A stretch of 46,836 nucleotides of DNA from Rhodococcus sp. G-MC3 (GTDB lineage Bacteria > Actinomycetota > Actinomycetes > Mycobacteriales > Mycobacteriaceae): NCBI RefSeq assembly GCF_030063335.1, contig NZ_JASISW010000026.1, positions 15,479 to 62,314 on the forward strand, given 5' to 3'. The notes under the pieces are model-generated. The model had not been told where the DNA came from. It saw only the letters and a program-made list of their open reading frames with translations, and ran no database searches. Positions 13,801 to 22,961 of this stretch are shown piece by piece (within the stretch, counting starts at the first letter, position 1; the number at the start of each line of letters is the position of its first letter). Both the position numbers and the translations under genes were made by a program.

Positions 13801-16800
13801 CGCGAGGTCGACATCGGTGCATTCACCAACGCCGACGTTCCGTTCGAGCTGCTCGTGAGTGTGCTCGATCCGCCTCGATCGGCAGCCCACGGCCCGTTGT
13901 TCCAGGTCTCGCTGGAGTTCGACAACACGGAGCGTCCGCGTCTTGTCCCCACGCCCGAGTTGAGTGTCGAGCCGTTGGATTTCGCCGTCTCCGCAGCCAA
14001 GGAGGACCTCGAACTCGTACTCGCAGAGCGGTTCGACGATGTCGGTGCGCCGGCGGGTGTGGACGCCGGGTTCGTCTTCGCCACCGATCTATTCGACCCC
14101 GCCACCGTGCACCGGTTCGCGGCGCAGTACGTCCGAATACTCGAGGCTGCGGCGGGTGCGGCCGACACTTCGGTGGGAGACATCGGACTTCTCGGCCCCG
14201 ACCAGGTGGTCGAACTCACCCAGGTACGCGGCGGGCTGAATGCGGCGCCGCGGCTCTTGCCACAATTGTTCGCCGCGGCTGTCGCGATCGACCCAACTGC
14301 TGTCGCGGTCTCGAGCGGGAACCGCGAAATCACCTACCGGGAACTGGACGAGCAGTCGAACCGACTCGCGCGCGTGCTGATCGAGGAGGGTGCCGGACCC
14401 GAGACATATGTCGCTTGCGCGCTTCCGCGTTCGATCGAGTCGGTGATGTCGGTCTGGGCGGTGGCCAAGACCGGCGCTGCCTTCGTGCCGATCGATCCGG
14501 ACTACCCGACGGAACGGATCGCGCACATGCTCACCGACTCCGCCGTGGCGCTCGGCCTGACCCTGGCCGAAAAACGCGACCGACTGCCAGATTCGTCGAC
14601 CTGGCTGGTTCTCGACGAGGACGGGATCGGAAATCGCCTCGCCACTCGGTCGGCTGCGGCCGTGACGGACGCAGACCGCAGGACGCCACTGCTGCTCGGG
14701 CAGCCGGCCTACCTGATCTACACCTCCGGCTCCACCGGTGTACCGAAGGGCGTGGTGCTCACCCACCGGGGCTTGTCGGGTGTCGTGGCGCACATCCTCG
14801 AAAACCTGGAGGTGAACCCGAATTCGCGAGTTTCGCATCTGGCTTCGCCGAGCTTCGACGCCTCGATCTTCGAACTGTTGACGGCCGTCTCCGCAGGCGC
14901 CGCCCTGGTGATCGTCCCACCCAGTATCTATGGCGGTGGTGAACTCGCACGCGTAATCGCCCGCGAGCGAGTCACTCACGCATGTATCACTCCGGCTGCG
15001 CTCGCGACGGTGCCGACGGACGGACTCGAGTCGCTGCGGGTTCTCAACGTGGCGGGGGAGCGGTGCCCTGCCGAGTTGGTTGCGCGATGGGCGCCGGGCC
15101 GGAGGATGGTCAATGCGTACGGGCCGACCGAGGTCACCATCATGGCCAGCACCAGCAGCGCGATGAACACTGATGAGGTCGTCGGCATCGGTGCTCCGGC
15201 AAAGGGATTCGCTGCACTCGTGCTCGACCTACGGCTACAACCGGTGCCGATCGGCGTGACCGGTGAGCTGTACCTCGCCGGCGCCGCCCTCGCCCGTGGA
15301 TACCATCGGCGTGCAGGGCTGACCGCAGGTCGTTTCGTTGCGGACCCGTTCGGTGCTCCGGGCGACCGAATGTATCGCACCGGTGACGTGGTTCGCTGGC
15401 GCGAGGACTACACCCTCGAGCACGTCGGTCGCAGCGACTTCCAGGTCAAGATACGCGGGTTTCGGGTCGAGCTCGGCGAGATCGACTCGGCGCTGACCGA
15501 CCACCCCACCGTCGCTTTCGCGATCACGCTCGGCGTACCAGCCCCGGGCGCCGCAGCGTCGAACGGCGACATGGTGCTGGTGTCCTACGTAGTGCCTGCG
15601 CCTGACTCAACGGTGGACATCGGGTCGCTCACCGAGCACCTGGCGAAGCGACTCCCCTCGCACATGGTGCCCAGGGGCATCGTGCCGATCGAGAAGATCC
15701 CACTGTCTCCGACCGGCAAGCTCGACCGTGCTGCCCTGCCTGCACCCCGATTCGGCGCCAACACTGAGCAGTTCAGAGAAGCCGAAGACCCCGTGCAGAA
15801 GGCAGTGGCGGATGCGTACGCAGAGGTTCTCGGATTGAAGCAGGTCGGCGTGGACGACAACTTCTTCGACCTCGGCGGCAACTCGCTCAGCGCTACCCGG
15901 GTGGTCGCGGAGCTGCAACAGCGCATGGGCACCGAGATTGGCCTGCAGTCGATGTTCCTCGATCCGACCCCGGCGGGTCTGGCTGTTCGTATCGCGGATG
16001 CGATCGACGGTGAGGCGGCGCGAACCGAGGAGGCGCTCGGCGGGCTGATCGCGTTGCGACGCGATGGAACCGGACCTGCATTGTTCTGTGTGCATGCCGG
16101 GATGGGACTCGCCTGGGCTTACACCGGGTTGGTGCGTCACCTTGCGTCCGGTCGGCCCGTGTACGGACTGCAGTTGCCGAGCATCGGCGGCGGTCCGATC
16201 GCCGGTTCGATTCGAGAACTGGCCCGCCGGTACGTCGAGGTGATTCGGGCGGTGCAGCCGGAGGGGCCCTACCATCTGCTCGGCTGGTCGCTCGGCGGTG
16301 TCATTGCACACGCCATGGCCACCGAGTTGCGCCGGGCGGGCGAGGAAGTCGGGGCTCTGGTCCTCATGGACGCATACCCGCCCGCCGACGACGTCGGACC
16401 GGTTGGCGTGCTTGACCTCGAACACCTGCTTGCCGGGCTGGGGGTGCCGCTGGACCCGATCGACCCCTTCGGTCCCGGCGGCCCTACCTACGAGCGGGCT
16501 GTCGAGCTGCTCAACGCCTCGTACGGTCAGGACACCGGAATTCGCCCGACGCACCTACGACGTATCAATGAGGGATACGCGAACTCCACGAGGATTGTGC
16601 GTGAGCACGAACCCGATCTCTTCGACGGCGATCTGCTCTTCTTCGAAGCGACGGAGAGTAGCGGCCGTGGTCACTCCGCGCGGGAATGGCGGCCGCTGAT
16701 CGCCGGTTCGATCGACGAGTACGGAGTGGACTGCGAACACAACCGGATGACCGAGGAGCGTGCCCTGGCACGGATCGGACCCGTGGTCGAGCGTTACCTC

Positions 16801-16857
16801 GAGGGCCGGGCTGATACCCAGGGGCGTTACAGCACGGGCGGTTCGGGGACCGGGTAG
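1..16857 (+). CDS. Multimodular non-ribosomal peptide synthetase, C-terminal part (5' end outside window)
   Basis: This is the last 5618 residues of a giant cytosolic assembly-line enzyme that activates amino acids as adenylates, loads them on carrier proteins and condenses them. The frame is open from base 1, so the start lies upstream. The visible order is A(end)-T-E, C-A-T, C-A-T-E, C-A-T, C-A-T-TE. Motifs seen include A3 YTSGSTG in each complete A domain, A10 GKLDRK, carrier motifs GGDSI (before E) and GGNSL (elsewhere), condensation motifs such as [10 protein letters not shown], and a terminal GWSLGG thioesterase serine near residue 5430. The product is released by the fused thioesterase, either as a cyclic or a linear peptide, with at least five residues added in this part and two of them D-configured. 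The gene overlaps the convergent small synthetase by 31 bases. Family and domain order are certain; the product is not identified. Confidence 0.98.
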   Translation, partial: VGYVVPGTGAQLDSAAVSEFVGKLVPSYMVPSAVVVLDELPLTNNGKLDRKALPAPDYESRTSPVRSPGTEMETVLAGLVAEVLGVASVGLDDSFFALGGDSIMSIQLVARAKAAGVVLAPRDVFDRRTVAGLAAVAVCADRSRGSELAELPGGGVGAVPLTSIVRWMLEHDERFERFSQAALLTLPETAGPVDLAQALQAVIDRHDMLRARLRRASEFETGWAMEVLPVGAVSAGTALRRVSVEAVTGEEFIGIARRELAAAGERLDPAAAVMVQAVWFDGGDEGGRLLIMAHHLVVDGVSWRVLVPDLATAWARVEAGGSADLAPQGTSMRRWAHGLVEAASSRDSELELWTDILTGADPMLGTRSLDRAVDLVGTLDRVGVELPAGVTEELLTTLPAEYHCGVDDVLLCALALALTRWRRQRGEMVDDALIGVEGHGREEQVVPGADLSQTVGWFTAMYPVRLDLSGIDLGDAFEGGAAAGTAIKAVKEQLRRIPDHGIGYGMLRYLHEDTRPVLQRLDAPQICFNYLGRFDAAGSEAPQDGGFHPVAVDELGGTVHPQTPALAALNIDAAVVRDGAGTRLQASWSFPSGLLARGEVDELTQLWSQALTAMTEHAARPGAGGLTPSDLELVALDQVSIDRLEGRYPGMSDVWPLTPLQSGLLFHAQLAAHSLDTYVVQLAVDVRGALDLPRMRRAAGALLDRNPNLRAAFVADADAGAVQIIMPSVEMPWTEINITALPAAAQTAELDRILAEDRTTRFEMSRAPLLRFLVIEQADEHHRLVLTNHHVLLDGWSTPLLLEELLILYRADGELLAPPRARPYRDYLQWLTGQSVSDSTDVWVRALSGLTEPTRLAPATRRSVTALPEDLVATLSEEQTSALTAVARANGVTLNTIIQMAWGIVLSTLTSRTDVVFGATVSGRPAEISGIESMIGLFINTVPVRVALDPAETLAELMVRIQAEQAELMLHHQVGLSEIRLAAGPAAEFDTLTVFESYPVDRAAIAGALMDLQVVNVQATDATHYPISLIASTDPRLCLRMSYLPDMFDREEVAGFLNGVTRTLDAVITDTTVPVARLQPLTGDERRRLVPVRGLPRGESARTLGQIFADTAGRVPSGVAVSDGGREITYGELDERSNRLARLLIDRGAEPETVVALSVPKSIESITAIWAISKAGAVFCPVDPSYPVERVDHMLADSGAIVGLALSAGEGGLSSAVPWLLLGGADCARELAGYSGAPVSDVDRRAPLRPDHGAYLIYTSGSTGVPKGVVVAHRGLDGFACEQIERFGPSPQSRVLHFSSPSFDVSLFDYLLAFGVGATLVIAPPTVYAGTELAQLLARERITHAFITTAALASTDPTGLDLFETVVFGGEACQSDLVSRWAPGRALFNGYGPTEATILSNISPVLAVGDRVTMGGPLRGVRELVLDSWLRPVPVGALGELYLAGAGLARGYHRRAGLTPSRFVADPFFGGGERMYRTGDVVRWLESESGGLVLEYVGRSDFQVKVRGFRIEPGEVDAALGNYPSVDFAVTIARPGPSGEMALVSYVRGDGVDVGGLRGYLAGLLPAHLVPASITVIDEIPLTVVGKLDRKRLPEPEFGVQSGAHRGAGDPVEEIITEIYRSVLGIERVGADDSFFDLGGNSLAATRVTARVSAAFGTEVGVQTLFDSPTVRAFAVEVKHHHSDAAPRPELVASPRPDRIPLSPAQQRMWFINQYDTASPAYNLPFVVRLTGTLDLDALKAAMVDVLERHESLRTIFPSVDGSPIQVVVPAESAAPDLRVTTVEEGDSRGALDRFVATGFDVGSEPPMHARLFELSATEHILAVVLHHIAADGSSMAPLGRDVMSAYAARAAGRAPGWAPLPVQFADFALWQRGWLGEEADPDSVVARQLAYWTATLSGAPEVSAMPTDRPRPDRRSMRGDRVEFEISADLHHALRSLARAHSATMFMTLHAALAVLLARVGGEDDVVIGTPVAGRSVAVLDDLVGMFVGTLALRTEVNRSESFERLLADARSRDLSAFTNADLPFERLVDVLAPERSTAHSPLFQVLLEYRDDSPTQLQLPGLTTSAVDVDPGVAKFDLQLTATERFEGDAEAGISASFTFATDLFDRSTVSGFAKIFLAILDAVVADSSMAVGDLEIVAAGDRARMLEQWNPPSAPVEAVTLADLFARVAARAPEAVAVCSGAVSVTYAELDARSNQVARQLIAVGVGPESLVGVAVGRSVDLVVAVLGVIKAGGGYLPLDPGYPSDRLTFMLDDAGVVCVLTTGAEADSVPSADVPVVLLAAGGEGAPSGPIGIGERRALAAPDSTAYVIYTSGSTGRPKGVAVSHRNVVALFAHTGGLFGFDERDVWTMFHSSAFDFSVWEMWGALLHGGRLVLVDYLTARSPQEFGELLRRERVTVLSQTPTAFYQLAELPAGGALSLRYVVLGGEAFDPARVSDWGAGVVVNMYGITETTVHVTHAPLAGSESSSVIGRAIPGLRVYVLDARLHLVPPGTAGEMYVSGVQLSRGYLGRTALTSGRFVADPFVCGERMYRTGDVARWGSGGQLEYVGRVDFQVKLRGYRIELGEVESTLLRCVGVVGAAAVVRDDAGSGDRLVGYVVPGTGAQLDSAAVSEFVGKLVPSYMVPSAVVVLDELPLTASGKLDRKALPAPAARVSASRAPQSDAERVLAELFAEVLGSGPVGAHDSFFGLGGDSIMSIQLVARASSAGLAITPRDVFERKTVAGLAEVAAAAADRLPSVVAEPDVAVGEVPLTPVVRWMLARGKNFDRYAQIAVLTLPVGVDHDSLVGAAQAVLDRHDMLRARLRPDTGSAAGWKLEVPPAGAVSAHVALHRIEIDSPEGTSFTEAATRACGEAAGRLDPARGVMIEFVWFDAGPRAGRLMIVAHHLVIDAVSWRVLVPDLVYAWSSIRAGDVPDLPRAGTSMRRWAHGLEEAASRRHSELDLWTAQLDGPDPQLGSRPLDPAVDVNAALERVPVEWPTDVTASLIATLPKAFHCGVEDGLLTALALALTRWRRDRGIVLDDALIDVEGHGRREQAVPGADLSHTVGWFTSIHPVRLALSGIDLDESFEGGQAAGTAIKAVKEQLRAIPDHGIGYGMLRYLDDAAGPVLAGLPSPQISFNYLGRMTGAQSDEPDRGWVPVEVPGLSDPAEPKMPVAVAVDINAVITATTAGPRLRAVLAFPHGVLTANEVGELTRLWQLAVTALVRHAEKPGAGGFTPTDLPMVGLDQQAVDRLTIDYPRLSEVWQLTPLQAGLLFQARLAEYAVDAYLVQITLALQGQVDGDRVRRAGRSLLARHPNLAAAFATTADGEAVQVIEEGVELPVTEVDLTGLDDRDRAHELGELKAADRIDPFDMARPPLIRLHLVKTAAESYLLVLTNHHILLDGWSTQPLIIELLTLYASDGDSAVLPPVRPYRDYLEWLHRRDTAASVIAWRDALAGVSEPTLVAPAGRDFAGSDHVLLEISAERTAALRTAARDHDLTLNTMMQAAWAIMLGALASRGDVVFGATVSGRPPHIRGIESMIGLFINTVPVRVTLDPSESLSALLDRLQAEQAALLDHHYLGLIDIRAATGPGADFDTLTVFESYPVDRLSGQDPHAAGVHVGEVHGRDASHYPLALVGSADDRLRLELAYAPDLFERSKAESILARVTAVLDAIVESPELPIAQIKLGAGTERRLVPAEGRWSDSVRTLPQILADTAGRVPSGVAVSDGGREITYGELDERSNRLARLLIDRGAGPETVVALSVQKSIESITAIWAISKAGAIFCPVDPSYPAERVDHMLADSGAIVGLALSAGAGGLPSAVPWLLLGGADFARELAGYSGAPVSDVDRRAPLRPDHGAYLIYTSGSTGVPKGVVVAHRGLDGFASEQIERFGPTPQSRVLHFSSPSFDGSLFDYLLAFGVGATLVIAPPSTFAGTELAQLLARERITHAFITTAALASTDPAGLDLFETVVFGGEACQSDLVSRWAPGRALFNGYGPTEATIMSNISPPLAVGDRVTMGGPLRGVRELVLDSWLRPVPVGALGELYLAGAGLARGYHRRAGLTASRFVADPFFGGGERMYRTGDVVRWLEGEPGGLVLEYVGRSDFQVKVRGFRIEPGEVDAALGGDPSVDFAVTIARPGPSGEMALVSYVRGDGVDVGALRGYLAGLLPAHLVPASITVIDEIPLTVVGKLDRKRLPAPDFTAVAEFAPPAGPVEETIAEIVAAVLGVERVGADDSFFELGGNSLTATRVIARVNAALHTGAGVRAVFEAPTVRALATRVQNGPVGAAQRPALSPRPQLAQIPLSPAQQRLWFLNRYDSSSAAYNIPLAVRLTGTLDLDALTAALADVIERHESLRTTFPDSGDGPHQLVVATAQAVPDLRPETVPEPELPGRMAAFASRGFDLCTTVPLRARLFGIEETAHVLVVVIHHIGADGYSMAPLVRDLMTAYASRVDGHPPWWTPLPVRYSDYALWQHEWLGNADDPNSVAAGQLAYWTAALVGLPEVVSLPTDRPRPAQRTLRGQRVGFEISADLHRALRSFARAHSATMFMTMHAALAVLLARIGGDEDIAIGTPVAGRGDPALDEMVGMFVGTLVLRTRVDGAATFAELLSAVREVDIGAFTNADVPFELLVSVLDPPRSAAHGPLFQVSLEFDNTERPRLVPTPELSVEPLDFAVSAAKEDLELVLAERFDDVGAPAGVDAGFVFATDLFDPATVHRFAAQYVRILEAAAGAADTSVGDIGLLGPDQVVELTQVRGGLNAAPRLLPQLFAAAVAIDPTAVAVSSGNREITYRELDEQSNRLARVLIEEGAGPETYVACALPRSIESVMSVWAVAKTGAAFVPIDPDYPTERIAHMLTDSAVALGLTLAEKRDRLPDSSTWLVLDEDGIGNRLATRSAAAVTDADRRTPLLLGQPAYLIYTSGSTGVPKGVVLTHRGLSGVVAHILENLEVNPNSRVSHLASPSFDASIFELLTAVSAGAALVIVPPSIYGGGELARVIARERVTHACITPAALATVPTDGLESLRVLNVAGERCPAELVARWAPGRRMVNAYGPTEVTIMASTSSAMNTDEVVGIGAPAKGFAALVLDLRLQPVPIGVTGELYLAGAALARGYHRRAGLTAGRFVADPFGAPGDRMYRTGDVVRWREDYTLEHVGRSDFQVKIRGFRVELGEIDSALTDHPTVAFAITLGVPAPGAAASNGDMVLVSYVVPAPDSTVDIGSLTEHLAKRLPSHMVPRGIVPIEKIPLSPTGKLDRAALPAPRFGANTEQFREAEDPVQKAVADAYAEVLGLKQVGVDDNFFDLGGNSLSATRVVAELQQRMGTEIGLQSMFLDPTPAGLAVRIADAIDGEAARTEEALGGLIALRRDGTGPALFCVHAGMGLAWAYTGLVRHLASGRPVYGLQLPSIGGGPIAGSIRELARRYVEVIRAVQPEGPYHLLGWSLGGVIAHAMATELRRAGEEVGALVLMDAYPPADDVGPVGVLDLEHLLAGLGVPLDPIDPFGPGGPTYERAVELLNASYGQDTGIRPTHLRRINEGYANSTRIVREHEPDLFDGDLLFFEATESSGRGHSAREWRPLIAGSIDEYGVDCEHNRMTEERALARIGPVVERYLEGRADTQGRYSTGGSGTG
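1950..5040 (+). other. NRPS module b: C-A-T
   Basis: The condensation domain (about 1950-3270) follows an E domain, so it should accept a D-residue from upstream. It has [12 protein letters not shown] and [10 protein letters not shown]. The adenylation domain runs about 3290-4790 and the carrier about 4830-5040, with serine in LGGNSL near 4925. Aligning by eye to GrsA, the ten pocket residues read D V F A V G G I L K. I do not recognise this as a known code; it suggests a small or medium hydrophobic residue. The adenylation core is almost identical to that of module d. Confidence 0.9.
3337..4783 (+). repeat. Adenylation-domain repeat, copy 1 (module b)
   Basis: This 1447-base stretch is nearly identical, without length change, to 11107-12553 (constant offset of 7770). 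High identity starts and stops sharply near the adenylation-domain borders, while the flanking condensation and carrier sequences differ much more. That pattern fits recent gene conversion or domain replacement within an older tandem duplication. Confidence 0.93.
5080..9640 (+). other. NRPS module c: C-A-T-E, threonine-like A domain
   Basis: The condensation domain (about 5080-6440) has the L-accepting style [12 protein letters not shown] and HHIAADGSS. The adenylation domain spans about 6470-7950, and its hand-aligned pocket reads D F W S V G M V H K, very close to the established threonine code DFWNIGMVHK. The carrier (LGGDSI near 8088) is followed by an epimerization domain at about 8240-9640 with [11 protein letters not shown]. 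Expected unit: D-threonine or D-allo-threonine. The glycine-to-alanine change after the catalytic Asp is tolerated in this family, so I do not read it as inactivation. Confidence 0.9.
7792..7920 (+). repeat. A-domain tail repeat, copy 2
   Basis: Exact copy of bases 1-129, at an offset of 7791. It marks one edge of a tandem duplication covering roughly two modules of the synthetase. Confidence 0.95.
9720..12810 (+). other. NRPS module d: C-A-T
   Basis: The condensation domain (about 9720-11060) follows the second E domain and has [10 protein letters not shown] and [10 protein letters not shown]. The adenylation domain spans about 11080-12560 and the carrier about 12595-12810 (LGGNSLTA). The hand-aligned pocket reads D G F A V G G I M K. 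It differs from module b at only two of ten positions (V to G after the first Asp, L to M near the end), although the two domains are otherwise nearly identical in DNA. The substrate is unknown. Confidence 0.9.
11107..12553 (+). repeat. Adenylation-domain repeat, copy 2 (module d)
   Basis: Partner of 3337-4783. The few differences include codons that change two pocket residues. Its second half, like that of copy 1, is rich in G and T on the coding strand (TTG, GTG, TAT codons), unlike the C-ending codons of the surrounding condensation domains. Confidence 0.93.
12850..16854 (+). other. NRPS final module e: C-A-T-TE
   Basis: The condensation domain (about 12850-14200) has [12 protein letters not shown] and HHIGADGYS. 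The adenylation domain spans about 14250-15745; its hand-aligned pocket is roughly D A F A N A A I M K, with no recognised match and uncertain alignment at two positions. The carrier is at about 15780-16000 (LGGNSLSA). The thioesterase spans about 16030-16854 with VHAGMG as the oxyanion strand and GWSLGG as the nucleophile elbow. This is the chain-terminating module. Its A domain is clearly older and more diverged than those of modules b and d. Confidence 0.92.
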
Positions 16858-19715
16858 CGCCGAGCCAAGGTGTCACAGATGCCCCGGATACTCGGATGCA
16901 GATAGAGGTCCCTCATCGGCAGGACAGGCAGTCCGGCCTGACGCATCATCGCGTCTGCCTTGATCGCTGCCAGCGAGTTGCCGCCGAGTTCGAAGAGATT
17001 GTCATCCGCCGAAACAGTTACGCCGAGAAGGGATTCCCAGATACCTCGGAGCAGATCGGTCTGCTCGCCATTGCTGGTCCCGTCGGTGTCGGCCGAGCAG
17101 CGGTCTCGCGTTGCCGTTGCCGTTCCCGGCCGCGGTGCGGGTAGCCGAGCAGTGTCGAGCTTGCCGTTGATCGTCAGGGGGAGCTCCGCCAGCATGGTGA
17201 CGGTCGCCGGCACCATGTAGTCGGGGAGGAAGCCCGCTGCTCGACGTCTGATTCCGCGTCGCGCGATCTCGGATGCGTCGGAGTTGGCCGCCACTACGTA
17301 CGCATCGATTCGCAGTCCGGTTGGATCGGCGATGTCGCCGCCGACGACGACCGCGCTCGCAGCCACCGCAGGGTCGTCCAGGAGCACGTTGCGGATCTCG
17401 TCGAGTTCGATTCGAAAGCCTCTGATCTTCACCTGGTTGTCCACACGGCCGAGATGGTCCACCTGGCCGTCCGGGCGCAACCGACCGAGATCACCAGTGC
17501 GGTAAATCCGTTCGCCGGTGGCAGGGTCGACGACGAATCGCTGTGCAGTGAGATCGGGGCGGTTCAGATAGCCGAGGGCGGTGCCGGCACCGCCGATGTA
17601 GATCTCCCCGGCGACCCCGGAGGGGAGTCGTCGGCCACGCTCGTCCAGCACATCCAGATACCAACCGGGTAATGGACTTCCGACCGACCGAGTCTCGGCG
17701 ATGATGTCGCTGCGAGTGACCGTCTTGGCGGTGGCGTGCACGGTGGTCTCGGTGATGCCGTACATGTTGACCAGCCGACACCGGGGCTCCGGGTAGCGGT
17801 CCATCCAGTCTCGCAGGGTCCGTACGTCCAACGGTTCGCCGCCGAACACCACCAGCCGAATCGCGTCGAGAGGCTCGAGGTCCCGGTCGGCCACGGCGAG
17901 TTGCGTGAAGGCGGACGGAGTCTGGCTGAGCACGGTGACTCGTGCTTCGACGAGCAGCCGGTGGAATTCCATGGGTGAGCGTGAGACCCAGTGCGGCACC
18001 ACCAACAGTGTTGCGCCGGTGAGCAAGGCGCCCCAGATTTCCCACACCGAAAAGTCGAACGCGCTCGAGTGGAAGAACGACCAGGTGTCCTCGGGTCCGA
18101 GGTCGAACAACTCCGCGGTGGCCGCCAATAACGCGTCCACGTTCGCGTGCGCGACGACGACTCCTTTCGGACGGCCGGTGGATCCAGAGGTGTAGATGAC
18201 GTAGGCGGCGTGATCGGGGGTCGGGGCGTCGGGATCAGGGGTCGGGGCGATCGAAGCCGGAGGGTGCTGGGCGAGATCCTCGGGTCGGACGGCGGAGACG
18301 TCCCCGCCCCACGGATCGTCTGCCAGGTCGGTGACGACGATGGACAGCGCGGAATCTGTCGCGGTGTAGGCGAGCCTGTCCCCGGGGTGACGGACATCCA
18401 TCGGGACATAAACAGCGTGGGCCTTCAGGACTGCCAGCATCGACGCGACGAGTTCGCATGATCGATCGAGGCAGAGCCCAACCCGGTCACCGGGTAGAAC
18501 CCCGAGATTGCGCAGGCCGACGGCGAACCGATCGGAGAGTTGGTCGAGTTCGCCGTAGGTCATCCGCCGGTCTCCGTGCATCACCGCAGTAGCCCCGGGC
18601 CGCTGGGCGGCGATGGCACTGAAGGCGGCTTCGATACGTTGGGGTGTGCGCCGGAGAACTCGGTCCGAACTGCCCAGGCGTCTGCCGGTACTCAGGTCGA
18701 GTTCGCCGACCGTTGTGTCGGGTTCGGCGGAGCACAATTGTTGGAGGGCGGCGGCCACATCCCGGCCGAACTGCCGCGCCGAATCCATCCCGACGCGCGG
18801 CAATCGGTGGAACACCTGCAGCGATGACACACCATCGTCGCTGCGATGCAGTGCGAGGGTCAAGGGAAACGGCGCGCTCCGGCAGGCCGAGTATCCGGGA
18901 CTCGTCCCGCCCCCGAGGATCCCGATGTTCGGGGCGGTGGCTTGCTCGGCCTGCGTCCCGGTCCGATCGCCGGTGAGCCGCCCTGTGCAGTCGTCGACAA
19001 TATCGCGCTGCAGTCGGGACGGGGAGGCATCCACGGGAAGCACGGTGGTCCGCTCGAAGCCGCCGATGAGGTTCGCCGGTCGGTCCGATCGCTGCGTCCA
19101 TGCGAGGACCGTTGCGGTGTCCAAGTTTTCGTACCTGGCCAGCACCAACCCGGCCGCGGCAGCAAGCATGCCGGTGGGTGGGACGCAGGTCAGAGGGATG
19201 ACGACGAGCCCTGTTCCCGGAGTCGCCTCGGTGTCCGCCGACGCCCAGCCGAGAACGCCGTCGGCGACGGTTGTCTGTCCCCCCGAGGAAATATGACCCG
19301 CAGGCTCGGACTGCTGTGCAGCAATCGATTCGGGGTCGACGCGGCCGCAGAGCGCCTCGGACAGGACGACGAGCGAGGAGTAGTCGAAGTGCCGCCGGTC
19401 GGAAACCAGAATCAGGTCGGCAGCGCCGTCCGAATACCTGAGCACCACGACACGAATCGACGGTCCCGATTCGCGAAGTGGGCGATCGAGTTCCGAGTTC
19501 ACCCGGCTGTGGGCCGCGCTGCCGCCGGACGGCTCCGGTACCCTTTCGATCCACACTCGGGCCTCGCCGTGTTCCGGTGCCCACCAACGGCTGCAGATGG
19601 AGTGGTACGCCGATCGGATGTCCTCGTCGCCGACACCTGTAGGTACTTCTGCGTGCAGACCGTGGGTGTACGCCGGGCTGTGCGATCCTTGCCATGACCA
19701 GAGGGATTGGTGCAT
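16827..19715 (-). CDS. Single-module NRPS (degenerate C)-A-T, threonine-type
   Basis: A 962-residue stand-alone synthetase. Residues 1 to about 390 have the length and position of a condensation-like domain, but the HHxxxDG motif appears replaced by DRRHFDYS (residues 106-113): both histidines are lost and the Asp is kept, so this half is probably non-catalytic or has another role. The adenylation domain covers about 405-905 with [10 protein letters not shown]; its pocket read by eye is D F W S V G M V H K, threonine-like. A carrier (ELGGNSLAA) ends the protein, with no thioesterase. It likely charges threonine and hands it over in trans, perhaps after tailoring by the neighbouring SDR. The ATG at 19715 is preceded by AGAAGGA overlapping the SDR stop, 14 bases away, so it is the last gene of the operon. 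Its end overlaps the giant synthetase by 31 bases. Confidence 0.92.
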   Translation of the reverse strand: MHQSLWSWQGSHSPAYTHGLHAEVPTGVGDEDIRSAYHSICSRWWAPEHGEARVWIERVPEPSGGSAAHSRVNSELDRPLRESGPSIRVVVLRYSDGAADLILVSDRRHFDYSSLVVLSEALCGRVDPESIAAQQSEPAGHISSGGQTTVADGVLGWASADTEATPGTGLVVIPLTCVPPTGMLAAAAGLVLARYENLDTATVLAWTQRSDRPANLIGGFERTTVLPVDASPSRLQRDIVDDCTGRLTGDRTGTQAEQATAPNIGILGGGTSPGYSACRSAPFPLTLALHRSDDGVSSLQVFHRLPRVGMDSARQFGRDVAAALQQLCSAEPDTTVGELDLSTGRRLGSSDRVLRRTPQRIEAAFSAIAAQRPGATAVMHGDRRMTYGELDQLSDRFAVGLRNLGVLPGDRVGLCLDRSCELVASMLAVLKAHAVYVPMDVRHPGDRLAYTATDSALSIVVTDLADDPWGGDVSAVRPEDLAQHPPASIAPTPDPDAPTPDHAAYVIYTSGSTGRPKGVVVAHANVDALLAATAELFDLGPEDTWSFFHSSAFDFSVWEIWGALLTGATLLVVPHWVSRSPMEFHRLLVEARVTVLSQTPSAFTQLAVADRDLEPLDAIRLVVFGGEPLDVRTLRDWMDRYPEPRCRLVNMYGITETTVHATAKTVTRSDIIAETRSVGSPLPGWYLDVLDERGRRLPSGVAGEIYIGGAGTALGYLNRPDLTAQRFVVDPATGERIYRTGDLGRLRPDGQVDHLGRVDNQVKIRGFRIELDEIRNVLLDDPAVAASAVVVGGDIADPTGLRIDAYVVAANSDASEIARRGIRRRAAGFLPDYMVPATVTMLAELPLTINGKLDTARLPAPRPGTATATRDRCSADTDGTSNGEQTDLLRGIWESLLGVTVSADDNLFELGGNSLAAIKADAMMRQAGLPVLPMRDLYLHPSIRGICDTLARRYPVPEPPVL

Positions 19716-19729
19716 TGGAGTATTCCTTC

Positions 19730-20560
19730 TCACCGAGCGGAAAATCCGCCGTCGACCGTGAGCACGGTCCCGGTGACTTGGAGTGAGTCGTCCGAGCCGA
19801 GCCAGAGCGCGGCGGCGGCGACATCCTCTGGCTCGACGAGGGCGTTCATGGGCTGAGACTGGACGAAGAGCGTTTCGTACTCTTCGGCTTGGACATCGAG
19901 TGCGCGGGCAATCTCGGACAGCATGCGGCCCTCGAAATCCGGGCTGTCCCGCACCGAGCCCGGGCAGAGCGCATTCGCCCGGACTTTGTACGGCGCGTAG
20001 TCCAGCGCAACGGCCTTCGTCAATCCGATCAGACCGTGCTTCGCGGCAACGTAGCCGGCGAACCGGGTGTATCCGACCAGGCCGGCGGTGGAGGCGATGT
20101 TGACGATGCTCCCGGATCGCTGCCCGACCATGATGGCGCCGACCGCCGATATCGCGCGCCACGCGCCGGAGAGGTCGATATCGAGCATCAATTGCCACTC
20201 CGCCTCGGTGATCTCGTGCGCGAGTTTGCCTGCCGGGGCAGCGATGCCTGCGTTGTTCACCAGAATGTCGAGGGCGCCGAACCGGTCGTGAGCGGCGTCG
20301 ACGGCCTCGACGATGCGGGGCAAATCGCGGACGTCCAGTTGTTCGGTGAGCACCGAAATGCCGCGCTTGCGGCACATCTGGGCCGTGTACTCGAGTTGAC
20401 TCTCCGAGCCGAGCGGGTACGGCACTCCTGGCAAGTCGTGCGCCACGTCGATCAGCATCAGGTCCGCGCCCTCGTGCGCGAACCGAAGGGCGCAGGCTCT
20501 GCCGAGGCCACGGGCGGCGCCGGTGACGATCGCGGTTTTGCCGGTGAGTGTGCCGGTCAT
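19730..20560 (-). CDS. SDR-family NAD-dependent oxidoreductase (mycofactocin-type SDR style)
   Basis: A 276-residue classical short-chain dehydrogenase. Residues 13-20 (TGAARGLG) bind the cofactor, NNAG is at 102-105, and the catalytic Ser157, Tyr170 and Lys174 are present. After the second strand it carries an extra stretch around PYPLGSESQL (48-57), a feature I associate with SDRs that keep NAD bound and pass electrons to mycofactocin; this placement is inference. Its start overlaps the upstream thioesterase stop by 4 bases (ATGA), so translation is coupled. In this operon it probably oxidises or reduces a hydroxyl or keto group on the peptide, for instance on a threonine unit. Confidence 0.9.
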   Translation of the reverse strand: MTGTLTGKTAIVTGAARGLGRACALRFAHEGADLMLIDVAHDLPGVPYPLGSESQLEYTAQMCRKRGISVLTEQLDVRDLPRIVEAVDAAHDRFGALDILVNNAGIAAPAGKLAHEITEAEWQLMLDIDLSGAWRAISAVGAIMVGQRSGSIVNIASTAGLVGYTRFAGYVAAKHGLIGLTKAVALDYAPYKVRANALCPGSVRDSPDFEGRMLSEIARALDVQAEEYETLFVQSQPMNALVEPEDVAAAALWLGSDDSLQVTGTVLTVDGGFSAR

Positions 20561-21270
20561 CGGAATTCCGGCGTTGCCAGCTGGGCGGCGATCAACCGGA
20601 GCAGAACGGCGGCCTGGTCGACGAGGTACATGTGTCCGCCGTCCAGCTCCAACGTCTCGGTCGCCGCCGAGGAGACTGTGGACCATTGTGCCGCCTGCTC
20701 GGAGCTGACCAGGAGGTCATCGCGACCTCGCATCGAGGTGATCGGAACTTTCAACGGGGTGCGGACCCGGGGTCGATAGTTCTCGTGCATCTCCACGTCG
20801 GCCCGAAGAACCGGCAGCAGCAATTCGCGAAGTTCGGGGTGGGCGAGTGCGGGATGTCTGTATCCGGCGAGGAGGTGAACTTGCTCGAGAAACTCCTCGT
20901 CGTCGAGGTCCGAGGCGCGAATCTGGCGATACGTGAACGGTCCGGCGGACCCGCTGACGAACATGTGGTCGAGCTGGACGCCGCGGATCTCCTCGAACCG
21001 GTGGGCCATCTCGAAAGCCAGGACGGCGCCCAGACTGTGACCGAAGATCGCCAACCGGTCACTGTCGCGGACCTGAGGGAGCACCTGCGGCATCAACGCG
21101 TCGACGGCCTCTTCGACCGTGGTCAGCGCAGGTTCGGCGAAAAGCTCCTCGCGTCCTGGCAACTGAACGGCCACGACATCGATTCGTTTCGGGGCTACCG
21201 GCCGCCACGCCCGGAAGAATGAAGCTCCTGATCCCGCGTACGGCAAGCAAATCAGCGAAAGTCGCTCCAT
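20557..21270 (-). CDS. Type II (editing) thioesterase
   Basis: A 237-residue alpha/beta hydrolase of the family that clears wrongly loaded carrier proteins in peptide and polyketide synthetases. It starts LICLPYAGSGASFFRAW, a hallmark of the family, and has the nucleophile elbow FGHSLG with Ser79, an Asp in RGRDDLLV and the catalytic His in GGHMYL. The start at 21270 is favoured because GGAG lies 6 bases upstream; an in-frame ATG at 21282 is a less likely alternative. It is the first gene of the thioesterase-SDR-synthetase operon. Bases 20754-20812 of its coding region recur exactly at 24342-24400. Confidence 0.95.
   Translation of the reverse strand: MERLSLICLPYAGSGASFFRAWRPVAPKRIDVVAVQLPGREELFAEPALTTVEEAVDALMPQVLPQVRDSDRLAIFGHSLGAVLAFEMAHRFEEIRGVQLDHMFVSGSAGPFTYRQIRASDLDDEEFLEQVHLLAGYRHPALAHPELRELLLPVLRADVEMHENYRPRVRTPLKVPITSMRGRDDLLVSSEQAAQWSTVSSAATETLELDGGHMYLVDQAAVLLRLIAAQLATPEFR
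20754..20812 (+). repeat. 59-bp direct repeat, copy 1 (inside thioesterase gene)
   Basis: Fifty-nine bases matching 24342-24400 with no mismatch, in the same orientation. Here they encode the segment around RADVEMHENYRPRVRTP of the type II thioesterase. Both ends of the match are abrupt. The copies lie 3588 bases apart. Confidence 0.97.
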
Positions 21271-21909
21271 TTCCTGCTCCATTTCCAAAGCAAAACCCTG
21301 GTGTGTCCGAGTGTGACGGGGTTGCGCGGCCGGGCCCGGCTCGGTGGCGACCGGCACGAGGGAGCCAGGACGGACACGGGGTCCGTGCCGATGCTCGTCT
21401 CCGCGCGAGTGTGGTCCACAGGATGTCACCTCAAGAGATGTATCGCTGCAACTACGTGACCTGTTCCGTCTGGCTTTCGGGCAGGGTCTGTTCGGTCTAC
21501 CTGGGGGCGTTTCGCCTCGATCGGCATTCGACCATTCGGCCATGAATGCCGCTGCCTACCCCGAGGTGATCGGGTGGATCGACCGACTTGTCGTACGGGC
21601 GTAGCTCGACGCCCCACGGGATCAGACATCAACGGACCGTTCACGAGCGAAATTTTGGGGTACGGATGATTTTCGCATGTCGGCTGGTCTCGAGGAAAAG
21701 CTTCACGATGGGAAGCCCCGATATACCGTATCTTTTGTCTCTTTTGTCTCTATCGACCGCTTGGATAGTGGATATCGCCAGCTTGATAACGGGCATAGAC
21801 GAGTTGAAGCGCTGTGGAGCGTAACTGTCGCCTGCTCGCCTTCCGCTGGAATAATTGAAGTTTCACTGACGCTGACGGATATGTCCATCCCTAATCGAGA
21901 GGTCCCATC
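21271..21909. other. Divergent intergenic region with possible gene remnant
   Basis: A 639-base gap between the thioesterase operon and the flavin oxidoreductase, and the natural place for their promoters. On the plus strand an open frame at 21344-21604 ends in coding-like sequence (LRDLFRLAFGQGLFGL, then YPEVIGWIDRLVVRA), without a convincing start or RBS; it may be the 3' remnant of a lost gene. A tandem 9-bp repeat, TCTTTTGTC twice, lies at 21731-21748 in an AT-richer stretch upstream of the oxidoreductase and could be a regulatory element. I could not place -10/-35 boxes with confidence. Confidence 0.4.
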
Positions 21910-22938
21910 GTGCATCTGGGCGTCGACAGTTTCGCTTCTTCCGTGACCGACCCGACCGACGGTCGGGTGATTGCACCGGAGGAGCGGATGGGTCACCTGC
22001 TCGAGGAGATCGCCCTGGCCGATCAGGTAGGGCTCTACTCGTTCGGCATCGGCGAGCATCATCGCAGCGAGTACTACGACTCGGCCCCGTCGATCATTCT
22101 GGCCGCCGCGGCGGCGCGGACCGAGAACATCCGGCTCGGCAGCGCCGTGAAGGTGCTCAGCGCAGACGATCCAGTGCGGGTGTTCCAGGAGTTTGCCACC
22201 CTCGACCTCATTTCGAAAGGCCGGATCGACCTGGTCGTGGGACGCGGCTCCTTCACTGAATCGTTCCCACTGTTCGGCCTCGATTTGGCCGATTACGACT
22301 CACTCTTCGCCGAGAAGTTGGACCTCCTGCTGCAGATCCGCGACAACGTCGAAGTCACCTGGTCCGGCCGGCACCGCCCGGCATTGGTCCGTCAGGGGAT
22401 CTATCCGCGTCCGCTACAGGATCCGTTGCCGATCTGGGTCGGGGTGGGTGGAACACCCGAATCTTTCGCCCGCGCAGGGCTTCTCGGGCTCCCGCTGATG
22501 ATCGCCATCGTCGGTGGGGAACCACGCCAGTTCGCTCCGCTGATCGACCTGTACCGGCGCGCCGGAGCCCAAGCGGGCCACCCGCCGGAGCAGCTGAAGG
22601 TGGGTCTGCACGTGTTCGGCTTCGTCGCCGAGACCACCCACGCCGCAGCAGACACCATCTACCCCGGCTGGAACGAGATGTTCACCAAGATCTCCCGGGA
22701 GCGTGGATTCGCTCGGCCGAGTCGACAGCAGTTCGACGCCACCTCCGGTCCCGACGGTGCGTTCTTCATGGGCGATCCGCAGACCGTCGCAGACAAGATC
22801 CTGCGAGTCGGCGAACAACTGGGAGGTGTCGACCGACTGTCGCTGCAGATGACCAATCCGCGGCTGTCGCACAGTGATCTGCTACGCGGCATCGAACTGC
22901 TCGGTACCCAGGTCGCGCCTCTGGTGACCAAAAGTTAG
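21910..22938 (+). CDS. LLM-class (luciferase-like) flavin-dependent oxidoreductase
   Basis: A 342-residue luciferase-like monooxygenase that would use reduced flavin supplied by a partner reductase. Family features are the N-terminal strand MHLGVDSF, GIGEHHRSEYYDSAP (positions about 47-61), IRLGSAVKVLSADDPVRV and GRIDLVVGRGSF, followed by PLPIWVGVGG. The GTG start is supported by GAGAGG about 7 bases upstream. It is transcribed divergently from the thioesterase operon, so it may tailor the peptide, but the family is also common outside such clusters and that link is only positional. It ends 23 bases before the convergent crotonase gene. Confidence 0.93.
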   Translation: MHLGVDSFASSVTDPTDGRVIAPEERMGHLLEEIALADQVGLYSFGIGEHHRSEYYDSAPSIILAAAAARTENIRLGSAVKVLSADDPVRVFQEFATLDLISKGRIDLVVGRGSFTESFPLFGLDLADYDSLFAEKLDLLLQIRDNVEVTWSGRHRPALVRQGIYPRPLQDPLPIWVGVGGTPESFARAGLLGLPLMIAIVGGEPRQFAPLIDLYRRAGAQAGHPPEQLKVGLHVFGFVAETTHAAADTIYPGWNEMFTKISRERGFARPSRQQFDATSGPDGAFFMGDPQTVADKILRVGEQLGGVDRLSLQMTNPRLSHSDLLRGIELLGTQVAPLVTKS

Positions 22939-22961
22939 CACTCTGCTGATGGTTGGTCTGC

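Noticed and set aside
21731..21748. Tandem TCTTTTGTC repeat as the start of a CRISPR or satellite array
   Set aside because: Only two units without spacers; at most a regulatory element.
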